Positions 12,057-23,329 of a stretch of 64,000 nucleotides of DNA are shown here, one piece after another (within the stretch, counting starts at the first letter, position 1; each line of letters begins with the position of its first letter). This stretch comes from Chelonoidis abingdonii (lineage: Eukaryota; Chordata; Testudines; Testudinidae). The notes beneath the pieces were generated by a model, which saw only the letters and a program-made list of their open reading frames with translations, was not told the origin of the DNA and did no database searches. Location: positions 7,149,255 to 7,213,254 of the forward strand of contig NC_133782.1 of NCBI RefSeq assembly GCF_003597395.2, given 5' to 3'. The translations under genes and the position numbers were made by a program.

Positions 12057-12452
12057 GGCTAGGTCTACACTTCAGCCTATGTTGGCAAAACTTTTGTTGC
12101 TTAGGGGGTGTGAATATTTCACCCTCTGCATGACATAAGTTACACTGACATAAGCATTCGTGTGCATAGCTTTATGTTGCTGGGAGAACTACTCCTGCTG
12201 ACACAGCTTATGCCACTTATGAAGGTGTTGTTTTTTTTAATGGTGACGCAGCTTATGCCACTGATGGAGATGGTTTTTTTAATGCTGATGGGAGAGCTCT
12301 CTCCCATTGGCATAAAGTGTCTTCACCACACACGCTGCAGCGGTGGAGTGCATGTGTGTATAGACAGGACCTAATACTCGCACTGTTGCTAAGAATGCTG
12401 GTAGTAGCAATGCTGGGAAATTTAAAGAAAGGGATTTAGTGTAGACAAGGCC
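12057..12452. mobile_element. Harbinger-like MITE
   Basis: Ends GGCTAGGTCTACACTTCAGC and TTAGTGTAGACAAGGCCT are inverted repeats of each other. The interior has repeated GACATAAG, CAGCTTATGCCA and CACTTATG/CACTGATG words. Confidence 0.6.
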
Positions 12453-14040
12453 TGTCACTCTCCCTATATAAGAATATCTGGATAACTACCTGAGTGGGCT
12501 TTGGAGAGTCTCTACTCTCACAAGTAGAGGCTGTAATCTAGTACCAAGTATGGCATGAGGGGTACATATTTTACCTATCCAGGAACTTATGTGAACCCAG
12601 TCTCTGTAGTACCTGAATGCTTCACAGACATTAATGACTGTATCCTCATAATATCATTATGAAATAGGGAAGTAATATTCTCATTTTACAAATAGTGAAC
12701 TGTCCAATGCTACCCAGTAACATTGTGACAAAGGCAGGAATTGAATCCAGAAATATAGCCAATGTTCTGAGAGACAGATTTTGTTTGTATACAAGTTATT
12801 TCACTAAATTGTGACTCCTAGCAGAGAGGTTCATTTTTTGTTGTGTTCAAATATTTCACTGTTTTCACTATTATATTTTTAAATAGCTAAGCACAGTGTG
12901 ATGAGTTAAGAATGAAGTTGATAACTTTCATTTCAGACTTCCCTATTTTAGATCGTTTGTTACAAATACATTAATACAGCTTTTTGTATTTAAATGGTAA
13001 CATAAAGGTTTAAAAATCAGCGTTATATGCAAAACTTTGATGGCAATGGTATAATTCATATTAGTCTAAGAGATTCCTGTAGAGCCGAGTATAATTTTAT
13101 TAAGACAGGAGCAAACTAAGTAAAATGTTCTACTTTAGAAACAATTGTAGTAATGGGTGAAGTCCTCGTCCCGTTGAAGCCAATGGCCAAACTTCCACTG
13201 ACTGTAATGGGCCAAGATTTTCCCTTATGTGTCTGTATATTTCATTATAAGATCAGAATAGCATCTCACACTATAGTGATACTGTGCTGGGGAGATTTTG
13301 TTTGTCTTTGTAACTATTTTATATATTTGGGAAGTTTTAACAGGTTTACAAATCCTTGCCATGTATATTTCAGAGAAAAAACAATAATTACAGATTTTGT
13401 TTCCAGAAAGATTGTACATTAATATAATCAGAACTCTGTTTACCAGGCCAGGCTTTGACATATTATAGAGTTGCGCTCTGGAGGTTTAAAAATTAATGTC
13501 TTATCAAAATGTTTCGCACTAAGCATCCTGCTTGTTTCTAGTTTTAAATACTTTAAATACACCTTTTTCTGATTGTTATGACAGCTGTGCTCATGGACCC
13601 AGAAATTAAAAGCAAGGTTTAATACACCTGCCCTGAGGCCAGTTAGTTTTCTGGACATACTACAATTCTGCATATGACAGTACCCAGACTTATCAGTTGG
13701 ATGGTTATGGCACATGTCAGTCTTTGAGCTATTAAGTTTTACGCTAACTATGCTGGCTTACCATTTTAGGAATCATTTCACTCATTAATGAAATATACTG
13801 CCTTCTTGTGTACTGTTTCTGAACACTGTTGCTTAATACATGAATTGTAGGTGGGCAGAATTCAATTATCCAAATTGGAATGTGATCTAAATTCTGGGAA
13901 TAATACCCCTACCCTTGCGGAAAAAAACAAAAAAAACACCCATAGTTTCTTTAATGTCAGGTCCACTGAGTTGCCCCAATTCTAAAACAACCACTGTGCA
14001 TTCAGTAGTGTAGTGTCCCCAGAGGGCATAATGGAGAATT

Positions 14041-14893
14041 GGGGTATGGCTACACTTACAGTTGTACAGCTCTGGGAGTTACAGCTGACTTCGTACAGCT
14101 GTGTAGGGAAAGCGCTGCAGTGTGGCCACACTGACAGCTACCAGCGCTGCAGTGTGGCCACATTTGCAGCATTTGCAGCGCTGTTGGGAGTGGTGCATTA
14201 CGGGCAGCTATTCCAGCGTTCAAGTGGCTGCAACGTGCTTTTCAAAAGAGGGGGGTGAGGGGGAGCGTGGAGGGAGAGAGAGAGTGGATTTTTGGAGCTG
14301 TTAGCTCCCTGCCTTGCAAGTTCTAAGGACTGGAACATACACATCACCAACCTGCAATCAATTTAAAAGTTTCGAGCCCTTCCCCCATCCTTCTCTTATT
14401 CACTAAATGCAAATTATGCACTCCTAAATAGCCTTCAGACCACATAAGTAGCCACTCCAACACAGACTCCCCCCTCCCCCTCCCGCTGTGTGACTTCTCT
14501 CCTCAAGCAAACAGCTGTGAACATTCCAAAGCAATTCCCCTGCCTGCCTCCTCGCTTGCTGGAGCAAACAGCAGCTGTGTTTTTTTTTTAGATAAGCAGC
14601 TCCTGGGAACCTGGATGGAGTTCAGCCACTCTTCTGGTTTGTTGTGAACAGGCATTCTGGGATACCTCCTAATACCCTGGAGGCCAATAACAGCGCTTTT
14701 GGTGGCCACACTTGACGAGCAGCGCTGCATCACCAGCGCTGCAATTGTTACACCCCAAGCAGACCAGATGTACAGCTAGCGTTGCAGCCAGGGAGTTGCA
14801 GCGCTGGATGTGCCTTGCAACTGTAGACAGTTACTAAGTTGCAGCGCTGTAAACCCACCACCAGCGCTGCAGTTCTCCATTGTAGCCATGGCC
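14041..14893. mobile_element. Harbinger-like element, non-autonomous, 0.85 kb
   Basis: Left end GGGGTATGGCTACACTTACA, right end GGAGAACTGCAGC...CATTGTAGCCATGGCC. The word CAGCGCTG/CAGCGCTGCA is spread across both halves. Short frames inside (14013-14304) show no transposase motif. Confidence 0.6.
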
Positions 14894-15139
14894 TTGGTTA
14901 ATACTACTTCAAAGGGAATAGTGCCAAGTTCTGTGAATCAGTATTGCTGAAGCTTTTTGTTGACTGGGCAATTGCTGGAAATATTTTTTGAACACTGCTA
15001 ATGAGGAAGTTCAATAGCAGAACTCAACTATAGTGCAGGTAAGTAGTTCAGATTTGAAAAATAGTGAACAAGCTGTATTGTATAAGCAGTGTACAAGCTC
15101 TCTTTTGCAGCATACTGGAGAAAGTATGCTAAATACTAC

Positions 15140-15330
15140 AGTATAAAGAGACAAAGTGGGTGAGATAATATCTTTTATTGGACCAACTTCTGTTTGTGAA
15201 AGAGACAGGATTTTGAGTTTACACGAGCTCTTCTTGAGGTCTGTAAGTTGTTCCAATAAAAGATATTACCTTACCCATCTTGTGTGTCTAATATTCTGGG
15301 ACCAACATGACTACAACAGTACAGCAAACT
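15140..15330. repeat. Head-to-head pair of Penelope-type/SINE-like repeat ends
   Basis: The left half (GGGTGAGATAATATCTTTTA, TTGGACCAACTTCTG) is inverse to the right half (AAGTTGTTCCAATAAAAGAT, ATTACCTTACCC). The left half carries the GAGCTCTTCTTGAGG module, the right half the 3' tail ending GACCAACATGACTACAACAG. Inverted, truncated partners are typical of Penelope-like insertions. Confidence 0.5.
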
Positions 15331-16169
15331 ACAGTATGTTGACTATGTAATACTAATATCCAGTGACAGTTTGATATGAAGCTAGTAAATTATAGTTTTG
15401 TTTTACTATTCTTAAGGTCAGGACATGAAAAATCTACTTGCCTGGGGCAAATAGGAAGTTTTCCTGGACAACTATCATTACCTTTTGCAGAATCAAAGGT
15501 TTTACCTAATGGGGAAAAAAAATCACTTTTTTTCTTCTGTGTAAAGTGATGCAGTACTTCTTTCCAAAGTCTGCAGACAGATGATTCAGGAGTCTCTGAT
15601 GCTGCTCAGAACAGCCCCAAATGGCAGACCAGTTGAAATTCTCTAGAGTCTTTATTAGTTTTACTTCTTCCGTTCAGAACCCTGGGTGCAGCACCTAGAA
15701 CGTAGATCAGTTTCACTCTTCTGCTGCTTGGGAAATCTATGAGCATCAGCAGAGGCAGACAGTGAAGTAGCTTCCTGGTAAAAAGGGTACTAGAATGATG
15801 ATGATCCAGTTTACCACAGCCAGAATGTTGGTCTAGTGGTAAAATAGCAAAAATTCTTCACCCACTCTCACAATGACAAGGGGCCTTTGGAATGGGAGAT
15901 ATTCAACGAACTCTGTAGCTGGTCAGTTACTAGCCACTGAATACTTAAACTAATACTGGTGAAATTCATTCAATAACATATTCTTCCAGTTTTTTCCCCC
16001 CATAGTCGAACTGATCATAGTTGTAAGTTATTTTTTAAAAGCATATTGAATAATTAAGTCTTTAAATTCAATACACACTAAACAGTATATAACTTTTATT
16101 CTTTTAAATTGCTGAGGTATGCTCTGTGTGGATGGGAGTGGACTGAGTGTAGAAACACTGGTATGCTTA

Positions 16170-16742
16170 TGCCCAGTCTACACTTTTTTAAAAGTTTTTC
16201 TGGCATAGGGTTAATTAGGAATCACACCCTTAACGGACATAGCCGTGTTGACAAAAACCCTAGCATAAATGCAGTTATATTGGCAAAAAAGTTCTTGCTG
16301 GTATAGCTTATTTTGTTTGGGGAACTGGTATAAGTTATACCGGTATAAGTTGTATACAAATAAGGCCTTGGCTAGCTACACTGGTGCTTTTCAGCACTGC
16401 AACTTTCTTGCTCAGGGGTGTGAAACAACACCCCCCTGAGCGCAGCAAGTTACGGCACTGTAAAGTGCCAGTGTAAACAGTGCCCCAGCGCTGGGAGCAC
16501 GTCTCCCAGTGCTGTAAGCTAATCCCCTCAGAGAGATGGAGTACCTGCAGTGCTGGGAGAGTTCTATCCCAGCGCTAATGCCGTGACCACACTTGCACTT
16601 CGAAGCACTGCCCCGGGAGTGCTCCCGCGGCAGCACTTTGGAGTTTCGAGTGTAGCCAAGCCCTAAGTCTTTTGCCTGGTATAAGGTGCCTCACCACTAA
16701 GAGGGTTTTCTGGCAAATACTTTCTCTAGTGTAGACAAGACC
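16170..16742. mobile_element. Harbinger-like MITE, outer element of a nest, TSD TTA
   Basis: Left end TGCCCAGTCTACACTTTTTT, right end CTCTAGTGTAGACAAGACC, flanked by TTA at 16167-16169 and 16743-16745. The interior is interrupted by a second element at 16364-16663. Confidence 0.7.
16364..16663. mobile_element. Harbinger-like MITE, inner element of the nest, TSD TAA
   Basis: Left end GGCCTTGGCTAGCTACACTG, right end CGAGTGTAGCCAAGCCC, flanked by TAA at 16361-16363 and 16664-16666. CAGCGCTGGGAGC-type words fill the interior. It is younger than the element it splits. Confidence 0.75.
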
Positions 16743-17689
16743 TTAGATTTTGAGCTAGCTGGTACTGAGTACTTTTTTAATGCTCTGCTTATGGTGTTTG
16801 GTTTGCTGTTACAACAACATGAATGTTAAGGTTGTATCAGAATTTGCAGTATAAATTACAGTTTACCTGGCTTCAATCTCTGCCTGGAAAAATTACTTTG
16901 GTCTAAAGAAAATCAATAGAAGTCTACCAATATGTGGAGTCAGAATAAAATAAATTTGTAATAGTTAGTGCTCCTCTCATTTTAGCTGATAGTGCATCCT
17001 CTTTTTCTTCTCCATTTCTGTTTCCAACTTTCAGCGTGAAGGATCAGAGCAGTTTATAGTAAGAATTTCTTCTGTAGGTTTTGTTTCAGAAGATTTTAGG
17101 TAGTCTTAAAGGCAGCAGTATTGTTTCAGGTAAATTTGCTTTTAAATTTTTGGGGGGGGGGGGGGATTTCCACTGCAGAAGCCAGGGAAGCAGTTTGTGC
17201 TTTATTTCCCTGTCTTTTGCTATAGAATTGATCTACTGTAATCTTCTTCACCTAACTGTAACTGTTCTTTCCATTCCTTCCAGGGTCTGCCACCAAAAGC
17301 CTGTCTCCCCTTCGTAACTTTCCCAAGCTCCTAGAGTTCTGGGGGGATAAAGCATAAAATAGATTGGGGAAGGGAGAGAGAGGCAGGCGTGCTATCATAA
17401 ATTGTATTTTGCTTTCTAATGTTGATTGTTAACATTTTTTAAAATACTTCACTGTTCTCAAAAAATAATCGTGCTTTCAAACACTGATCTCGGCTGTAAA
17501 CTTAACTTCATTTTAGCAATTTTTTAAATTTAATTTTATTTTTTAAAGTGTGGTGATTCTATTACTGGGCAGCTGTGAAGTATAACTAATTTTTTTTAGT
17601 TGCGCTAATTAGGGTTTAATTTTGGTTGAATAATGGAAAAAGCAAACGTGATTCTGATGCATTAACAGGTGTGTTGTAAACAGACACAG

Positions 17690-18237
17690 AATAATTCTTC
17701 ACTCTACTGGTGCGCTGGTTAGGCCTCAACTGGGAGTTGTGTCCAGTTCTGGGCACCGCATTTCAGGAAGATGTGGAGAAATGGAGGGTCCAGGAAGGGC
17801 AACAAGAATGATTAAGGTCTGAGAACATGACCTATGAAGGAAGGCTGAAGAATTGGGTTTACTTTGTTTTGGAAAGAGAAGACTGAGAGGGACGTGATGC
17901 AGTTTTCAGGTATCTAAAAGGGTGTCATTCAGGAGGAGGGAGAAACTTGTTCACTTGCCTCAATGATAGACACAAGCAATGGGCTTAAACTGCAGCAAGG
18001 GAGATTAGGTTGGACATTAAAAGTTCTACTGTCAGGGTAGTTAAACACTGAATAAATTCCCTAGGGAGATTGGTTGGAATCTCCATCTTGGGAGGTATTT
18101 AGGAGTCAGGTTAGATAAATGTCTATCAGAGATGGTCTAGACAGTATTTGGTCCTGCCATGAGGGCAGGGGACTGGACTCGATGACCTCTTGAGGTCCCT
18201 TCCAGTCCTAGAGTCTATGAATCTATGAACCCATGGG
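17690..18237 (+). repeat. CR1 LINE 3' portion
   Basis: Runs from GGCCTCAACTGGGAGTTGTG and TCCAGTTCTGGGCACCGCAT through the conserved 3' UTR block GAGGTCCCTTCCAGTCCTAG to an octamer tail AATCTATGAA. The frame is broken by many changes. Confidence 0.9.
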
Positions 18238-18576
18238 AGTATCTTGAATAGAATTATCTGAAATGGACCAGGGATTTTATGCAAGGTGAATATGAAGCAA
18301 AGCTATTGCAGATCTACCAAGATTAGACTGTCAAACAAGATTTAGGTGCTGATTCAGTAATCATTTCACTTAACATGAAAAATCCATTTGCTAATTTTAT
18401 TTTTTTGCTGCTTTTTAGTTAGCTTTTCATAAACATATTGTATCTATTGGAATAACATGTTTTTATTGGCAACTGAATCCATTGTTTTTGTTTATAATGA
18501 TAGTTTGTACATCCTTTCTTACTCACTGTGATTTAGACTGCTTTCCCACTTCTTTTCAGAAATTCATATTGTAAAG

Positions 18577-18921
18577 CAGGGATTCTCAACCTTTTTCTTT
18601 CTGAGTCCCTCCCCCGCCCCCCCGGCTATAAAGGCTCCATGGGCCGCTTGTGCCACAACAACTGCTTTTCTGCATAACCAGTAGATTAAAAGCCAGGGCC
18701 AGTGTTAGGCGGTAGCAGGCAGGGTAATTGCCCAGAGCCACACGAAGTTAAGTTGCGTGGGCTTCAGCTTCAGTCCCAGGTGGCAGGGCTCAGGGTTCAG
18801 CTTTCTGCCTTGGGCACCAGTGAGTTTAATGCTGGCCCTGCTCTCTGGTTTATTTTGGCGAAGCCCCTGAAACCTGCTTGCGGCCCCCCTGAGGCCCCGG
18901 AGCCCTGGTTGAGAACTGCTG
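18577..18921. mobile_element. hAT non-autonomous transposon with 8-bp TSD
   Basis: Starts CAGGGATTCTCAACCTTTTT and ends CTGGTTGAGAACTGCTG. TSD TTGTAAAG (18569-18576) versus TTGTGAAG (18922-18929), 7/8. Open frames across it on both strands are spurious. Confidence 0.85.
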
Positions 18922-19916
18922 TTGTGAAGAACATTTGATTGGAGTGCATGAGGAACAAACTTTGTGAGAAAAGTTTTAGAAGGAGCAACGATATATTTTA
19001 TTATAATAAAAACCATTCCCCAATACTGTATCACTTCTATCATGGAATTCCCAGTGCCAGAAGCAGTTTAATGTTTACTTCTGTAACAGAAGTGGAGATA
19101 TGGAAGACTTTGTCCTATAAAGGGTTTTGATGAATATTTGTTAGCTCCAGCTAAGTCACTAGGGGGAGATCATGCTAACTGGTGCCATCATATACTTTTG
19201 AGTTATAGGAAGAATTGGTTTACTATTCCTTAACTATATTGTAACACATTTGCTAAGTCTGTATAGCTATTAATTATTTTTTGAGGGGCAACTTTTTTTA
19301 ACTGCTAAAAATTTTTTCCTTTTTATACAGATTATACTTTAAAGTAAACTACCATATTGGTTTGGCTTTCATTTTTCTGTAAAATGTACTCATGTTTAAT
19401 TTGACATGGAGTTAGCTATTTGAAATAGAACAGGTATTTAAATTGAAATAGACAGGCATTTAAATTTTTAGTCCAATATAGTACTGATATCAGAATTGTA
19501 CTATCATATTTAATGCCTTATAAATGTACTTTTAATAGTCTCCACTCTGCTAATACAGAACATACTCTTGTAAATGTATTTGTGCATATATTTGAAAAAA
19601 CTTTATCCGGATGAAAAAACTCTTCATTGAAATAATACATCTCAATTTCCAGAGATCTAAAAGATGTCCAGGAGTGTGAAGATACTGATGCACAGTCCTA
19701 AAAACAATCACAGAGCACTATATTTACATTCATATGTGTCTCACTTCTAACATGAAATAATTGCAAGTTGTTGGCACTCTTTTTGGCAAAGAGAGGAATG
19801 GTTGTGTAACTCAGCTACATATTGCCAAATCTACATTTACTCTTGCAAATTGTAAAGCATTTATTAACATTTGAGACTGTGACATTATTTCATGGGAAGT
19901 AGTTTTTGATTAGGTA

Positions 19917-20268
19917 GAGTAAAACCTTAGAGTTACCAATACCAGAGTTATGAACTAAACAGTCAACCACACACCTCATTTGGAACTGGAAGATGCAATC
20001 AAGCAGCAGCAGAGACCCCTCCCCCCCCAAAAAAAAGAGAGAGAAAAAAAAGCAAGTACAGTACAGTGTTAAACATAAACTACCAAAAAAAATTAAGGGA
20101 AAGCAGCATATTTTCTTCTACATAGTAAAGTTTCAAACCTGCACGAAGTCAATGTTCAGTTATAAACTTTTGAAAGAACAACCATAACGTTTTGTTCAGA
20201 GTTACAAACATTTCAGAGTTACGAACAACCTCCGTTCCCAAGGAGTTCGTAACTCTGAGGTTCTACTG
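19917..20268. mobile_element. Tc1/mariner-type (pogo/Tigger-like) MITE, TSD TA
   Basis: Right end GAGTTCGTAACTCTGAGGTT CTACTG then TA; left end TA then GAGTAAAACCTTAGAGTTAC. A second, 3'-truncated copy is at 29579-29872. Family inferred from the CAGTAGAACC-type terminus. Confidence 0.65.
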
Positions 20269-21571
20269 TATGGAAAATATGAAGGAATTTGTGATTTTTA
20301 TTTATTTATTTTTTTTAAACCAGATAGTTTTGCAAGTAAGTGATATGGTAGACGTGTTTTCCTAAGTGTCCTAATGCTTCGAATTTATGTAGTATTTTCC
20401 ACTTGTAGGTGTCAAAGCACTTTACAAGGGAAGTTACAATATTACATTTTCTGTAGTAGCTTTCATGTTCATGGACTTGACAATCCTTAGTTAATTACAA
20501 ACATTGCAACATACTTTTGTTATGTAAATATTATTTTAAGCATCAGATCTTTTAAAGATAACTACATGATGGACTAGCGCACACAATATCTTCATAGAGC
20601 AAAATTGCAAAGGAAGCCTTAGTGACTTACTGTTGTGTGATTTTGTAATGACATGCACTTTTTAACATGATAAAGAACCATTATTCTAACATGGAATATT
20701 TTCACTAGTTTACTGTTATTTGTGAATCCAGTCACACTAATGCTGATAAGCATTAGACCTATTTTACATGAAAACTAAGACACAGATAAGTTAGACATTC
20801 AAGGTGTCAATGGCAGACCTGAGGTTCCAACCCAGGTTTCCTGACTCCCAGTCAAAGTCCCTGTTGACTGGATGGTATAGATAAAATTTCAGGATATAAA
20901 ATCGTATAACAGTAAAATGTAAAAGGTATGAAAAGAAAATACAAAAAAATCAGTCATGAAAAATATGTGTACAGCTATGTTTTTCAATAAATATGAAGGC
21001 CATAGAGAAGAAGGAAGAGCAAAAAGAAAAAATGGAAAAAAAGAGATGGATAAAAGAAGAAACGTAGGTCTGAATATGGACACTGTTCCATCGTAAGTTA
21101 ATAAAGTATTTGTTTTCACACAGATTGTTCTTCATTAATTTGTAATCTATATATTTCTTTTTCATCTAAAGCTGTTTCAGTTAGTGATATGACCAGTTTC
21201 TGTTTGTGCGGGTATTCACGATATTTTTAATGCTTGGGTATTTATATTAATTGAGAGTACTACAAAATTATAGATAAATTAACCTTAAAGAATTGCTAAT
21301 TTGGGGTGCGTTCTGATATGAATTCAATTTTCTTGCCCTGAATTGAGATTGAAAATGATGAACCAGTCAATATTTGTAATAAAGAGCAGTTATACTGGCT
21401 CCTTATCTTTTGATAATGGGATAAACGAATGAAGGTCTCTTTGTCATCATACTTTTGTTATTACTCAAATGTGCGTTTAAAAAAACCCCCATGCATCTTA
21501 CAAAAAGTTGTCTGTATTGGTGATAACTCAGCTTACCATGATACAGATGTAGATGTCCCAAACTCAATATT

Positions 21572-21665
21572 TACAGTTAGATGTGGCTGTCTCATAGAAT
21601 TATTCCAAATCATCTCTTTGGAGGTGATTTGGAATAATTCTATGAGACAGCCACATCAAACTGTA
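21572..21665. repeat. Near-perfect 45-bp-arm inverted repeat with 4-nt loop
   Basis: Left arm 21572-21616 and right arm 21621-21665 are reverse complements with only two mismatches (one at the loop end would be G:U in RNA). The arms contain TGGCTGTCTCATAGAATTAT; the loop is TTTG. No flanking target duplication is obvious and no other copy was noticed in the window. Confidence 0.9.
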
Positions 21666-23157
21666 TTAATGGAAAATCAAAAAAAGCAAATGATGTTGAT
21701 TTATCATAGGACTGTGGGCAGTTCTTAAAATGCCATTTAATGAGGCACCTGTGAGAAAGCTTGCCCTTATACTTCTTCCTCAAGTGTGCTGCTTCTATAA
21801 GATAACTACTAGTAGCAGTTAAAGGAAAACTAAACTATACAATATATCAATAAGAGTAATGAAACTTCTAGTTCTAACGAAGACTATATTACGAAATGTT
21901 AAAGTCTTAAACAGAAATCATTAGATCTTGGTGAAATTAAAGTCTTCTAACATAAATATCAAGAGAGGTAAACGTTGATTAAGATGAGTCCGATGGCAAT
22001 ATTTACATGTAGAGACAGTTATGAATGAAGATAATCATGGTGTTTGTTTACATGTGTGTTGTTAAATGCTGAAATTTCTCATCAGAGTATTTGAGTAGAT
22101 TTTGTGTTTTCAGCAGCAAAAAGCTGCAGTAGCACGTGGAAGAGTTATTCTCCAGCCATCTCTGCAGGGCTTCGTGTGGGATTCCTTTTTCCAAGTTTGA
22201 AGCTGCTATTTTATCATACTCAACAACTGACAAAGTAATATTTTCATGTACTTAAAATAGTTAAAACTTCCTTGAGATAGGGGAAGGATTGTTTGGAGTG
22301 GAAAGAGAGTGTCTGCTTTTGCTGGCTGCTGCTTGGAGAGAAGAAGGGAGTGAAGACTTTCGCTTGCTGCTTCAGTGTCTTTCGTGGACTATTTCAGTAC
22401 AGTGACCTTCCAAATGCTGTTGACAAATAATGGAGTATAACAGTCATCCTTATGCTGGACAGCTCAGGATTTCCTTGATCAACAGAGCCATTCAGTGGGA
22501 CACAAAATTCAGGTTTTTTTGGCAGATCTGGTTTCAATAGAAGCTGCCATAAAAAGCATTAAAGTATGTTTATACGGTGAAAAGCGACTTTAAAAAGTGC
22601 CATTCGAAGTTTTCATGTTCTTTGTCTCCTCCTCCAAATTTGTGAAATTTGCAAGTAACTGTATATTTTTGTAACTTGTAAACTCCGTTTGGATTTGTAA
22701 GTCAATCGGGGTTCTTTCTCTCTCTTAACATCACCAATCAATAATTATTCTACAAGTGGAATTCAGTTAGATTGCTGATGATACATGAACCACGAAAGTC
22801 CATTTCATGGTTCGGAGGCTATACTGATTGCAATAATAACAAAAATAAAATGTTTTATACTTACTGTAAGAGAGAATTTTCAGCACTTCTTACTTTGATT
22901 ATGAGTGTTAGAATTTGGGAGCCTGTGGAGAAACAATGTGCAATATGTAATGTTCCTCCACGAGTTTTGGAAGAAAAGTTTCCAAATCTTCCATAGCAAG
23001 ACTGGTTAAATGCAGACTTACAGGGGTAGGCAAGGCAAAAGGGATTGTCCCATAATGATGTATCAAGATACAGGTCCATTGGAGCCGTGCCTTCCACATA
23101 CGTCTGTGCTTCATAGGAGTACATATATACTACCATTACTTGGTCTAGGCCCTAAAA

Positions 23158-23329
23158 CTGTGGTTCTCAAACTATTGTACGGGTGACCCTTTTCACATAG
23201 CAAGCCTTTGAGTTTGACCCCCTTTATAAATTAAAAACATTTGTTTATATATTTAACACCATTATAAATGCTGGAGGCAAAGCAGGGTTTGGNCTCGTGA
23301 CCCCCTAAGGGGTCCCAACCCCCAGTTTG
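23158..23329. mobile_element. hAT MITE with perfect 8-bp TSD
   Basis: Starts CTGTGGTTCTCAAACTATTG, ends GTCCCAACCCCCAGTTTG. TSD CCCTAAAA at 23150-23157 and 23330-23337. Contains the uncalled base at 23293. Confidence 0.85.

Noticed and set aside
15823..15850. tRNA-Glu-like A box (TTGGTCTAGTGGTAAAATAG)
   Set aside because: No B box, acceptor stem or anticodon arm follows; at best a decayed SINE head.
21429..21728. 99-codon plus-strand frame
   Set aside because: It reads straight through the palindrome at 21572-21665, so its length is accidental; no domain or splice logic.
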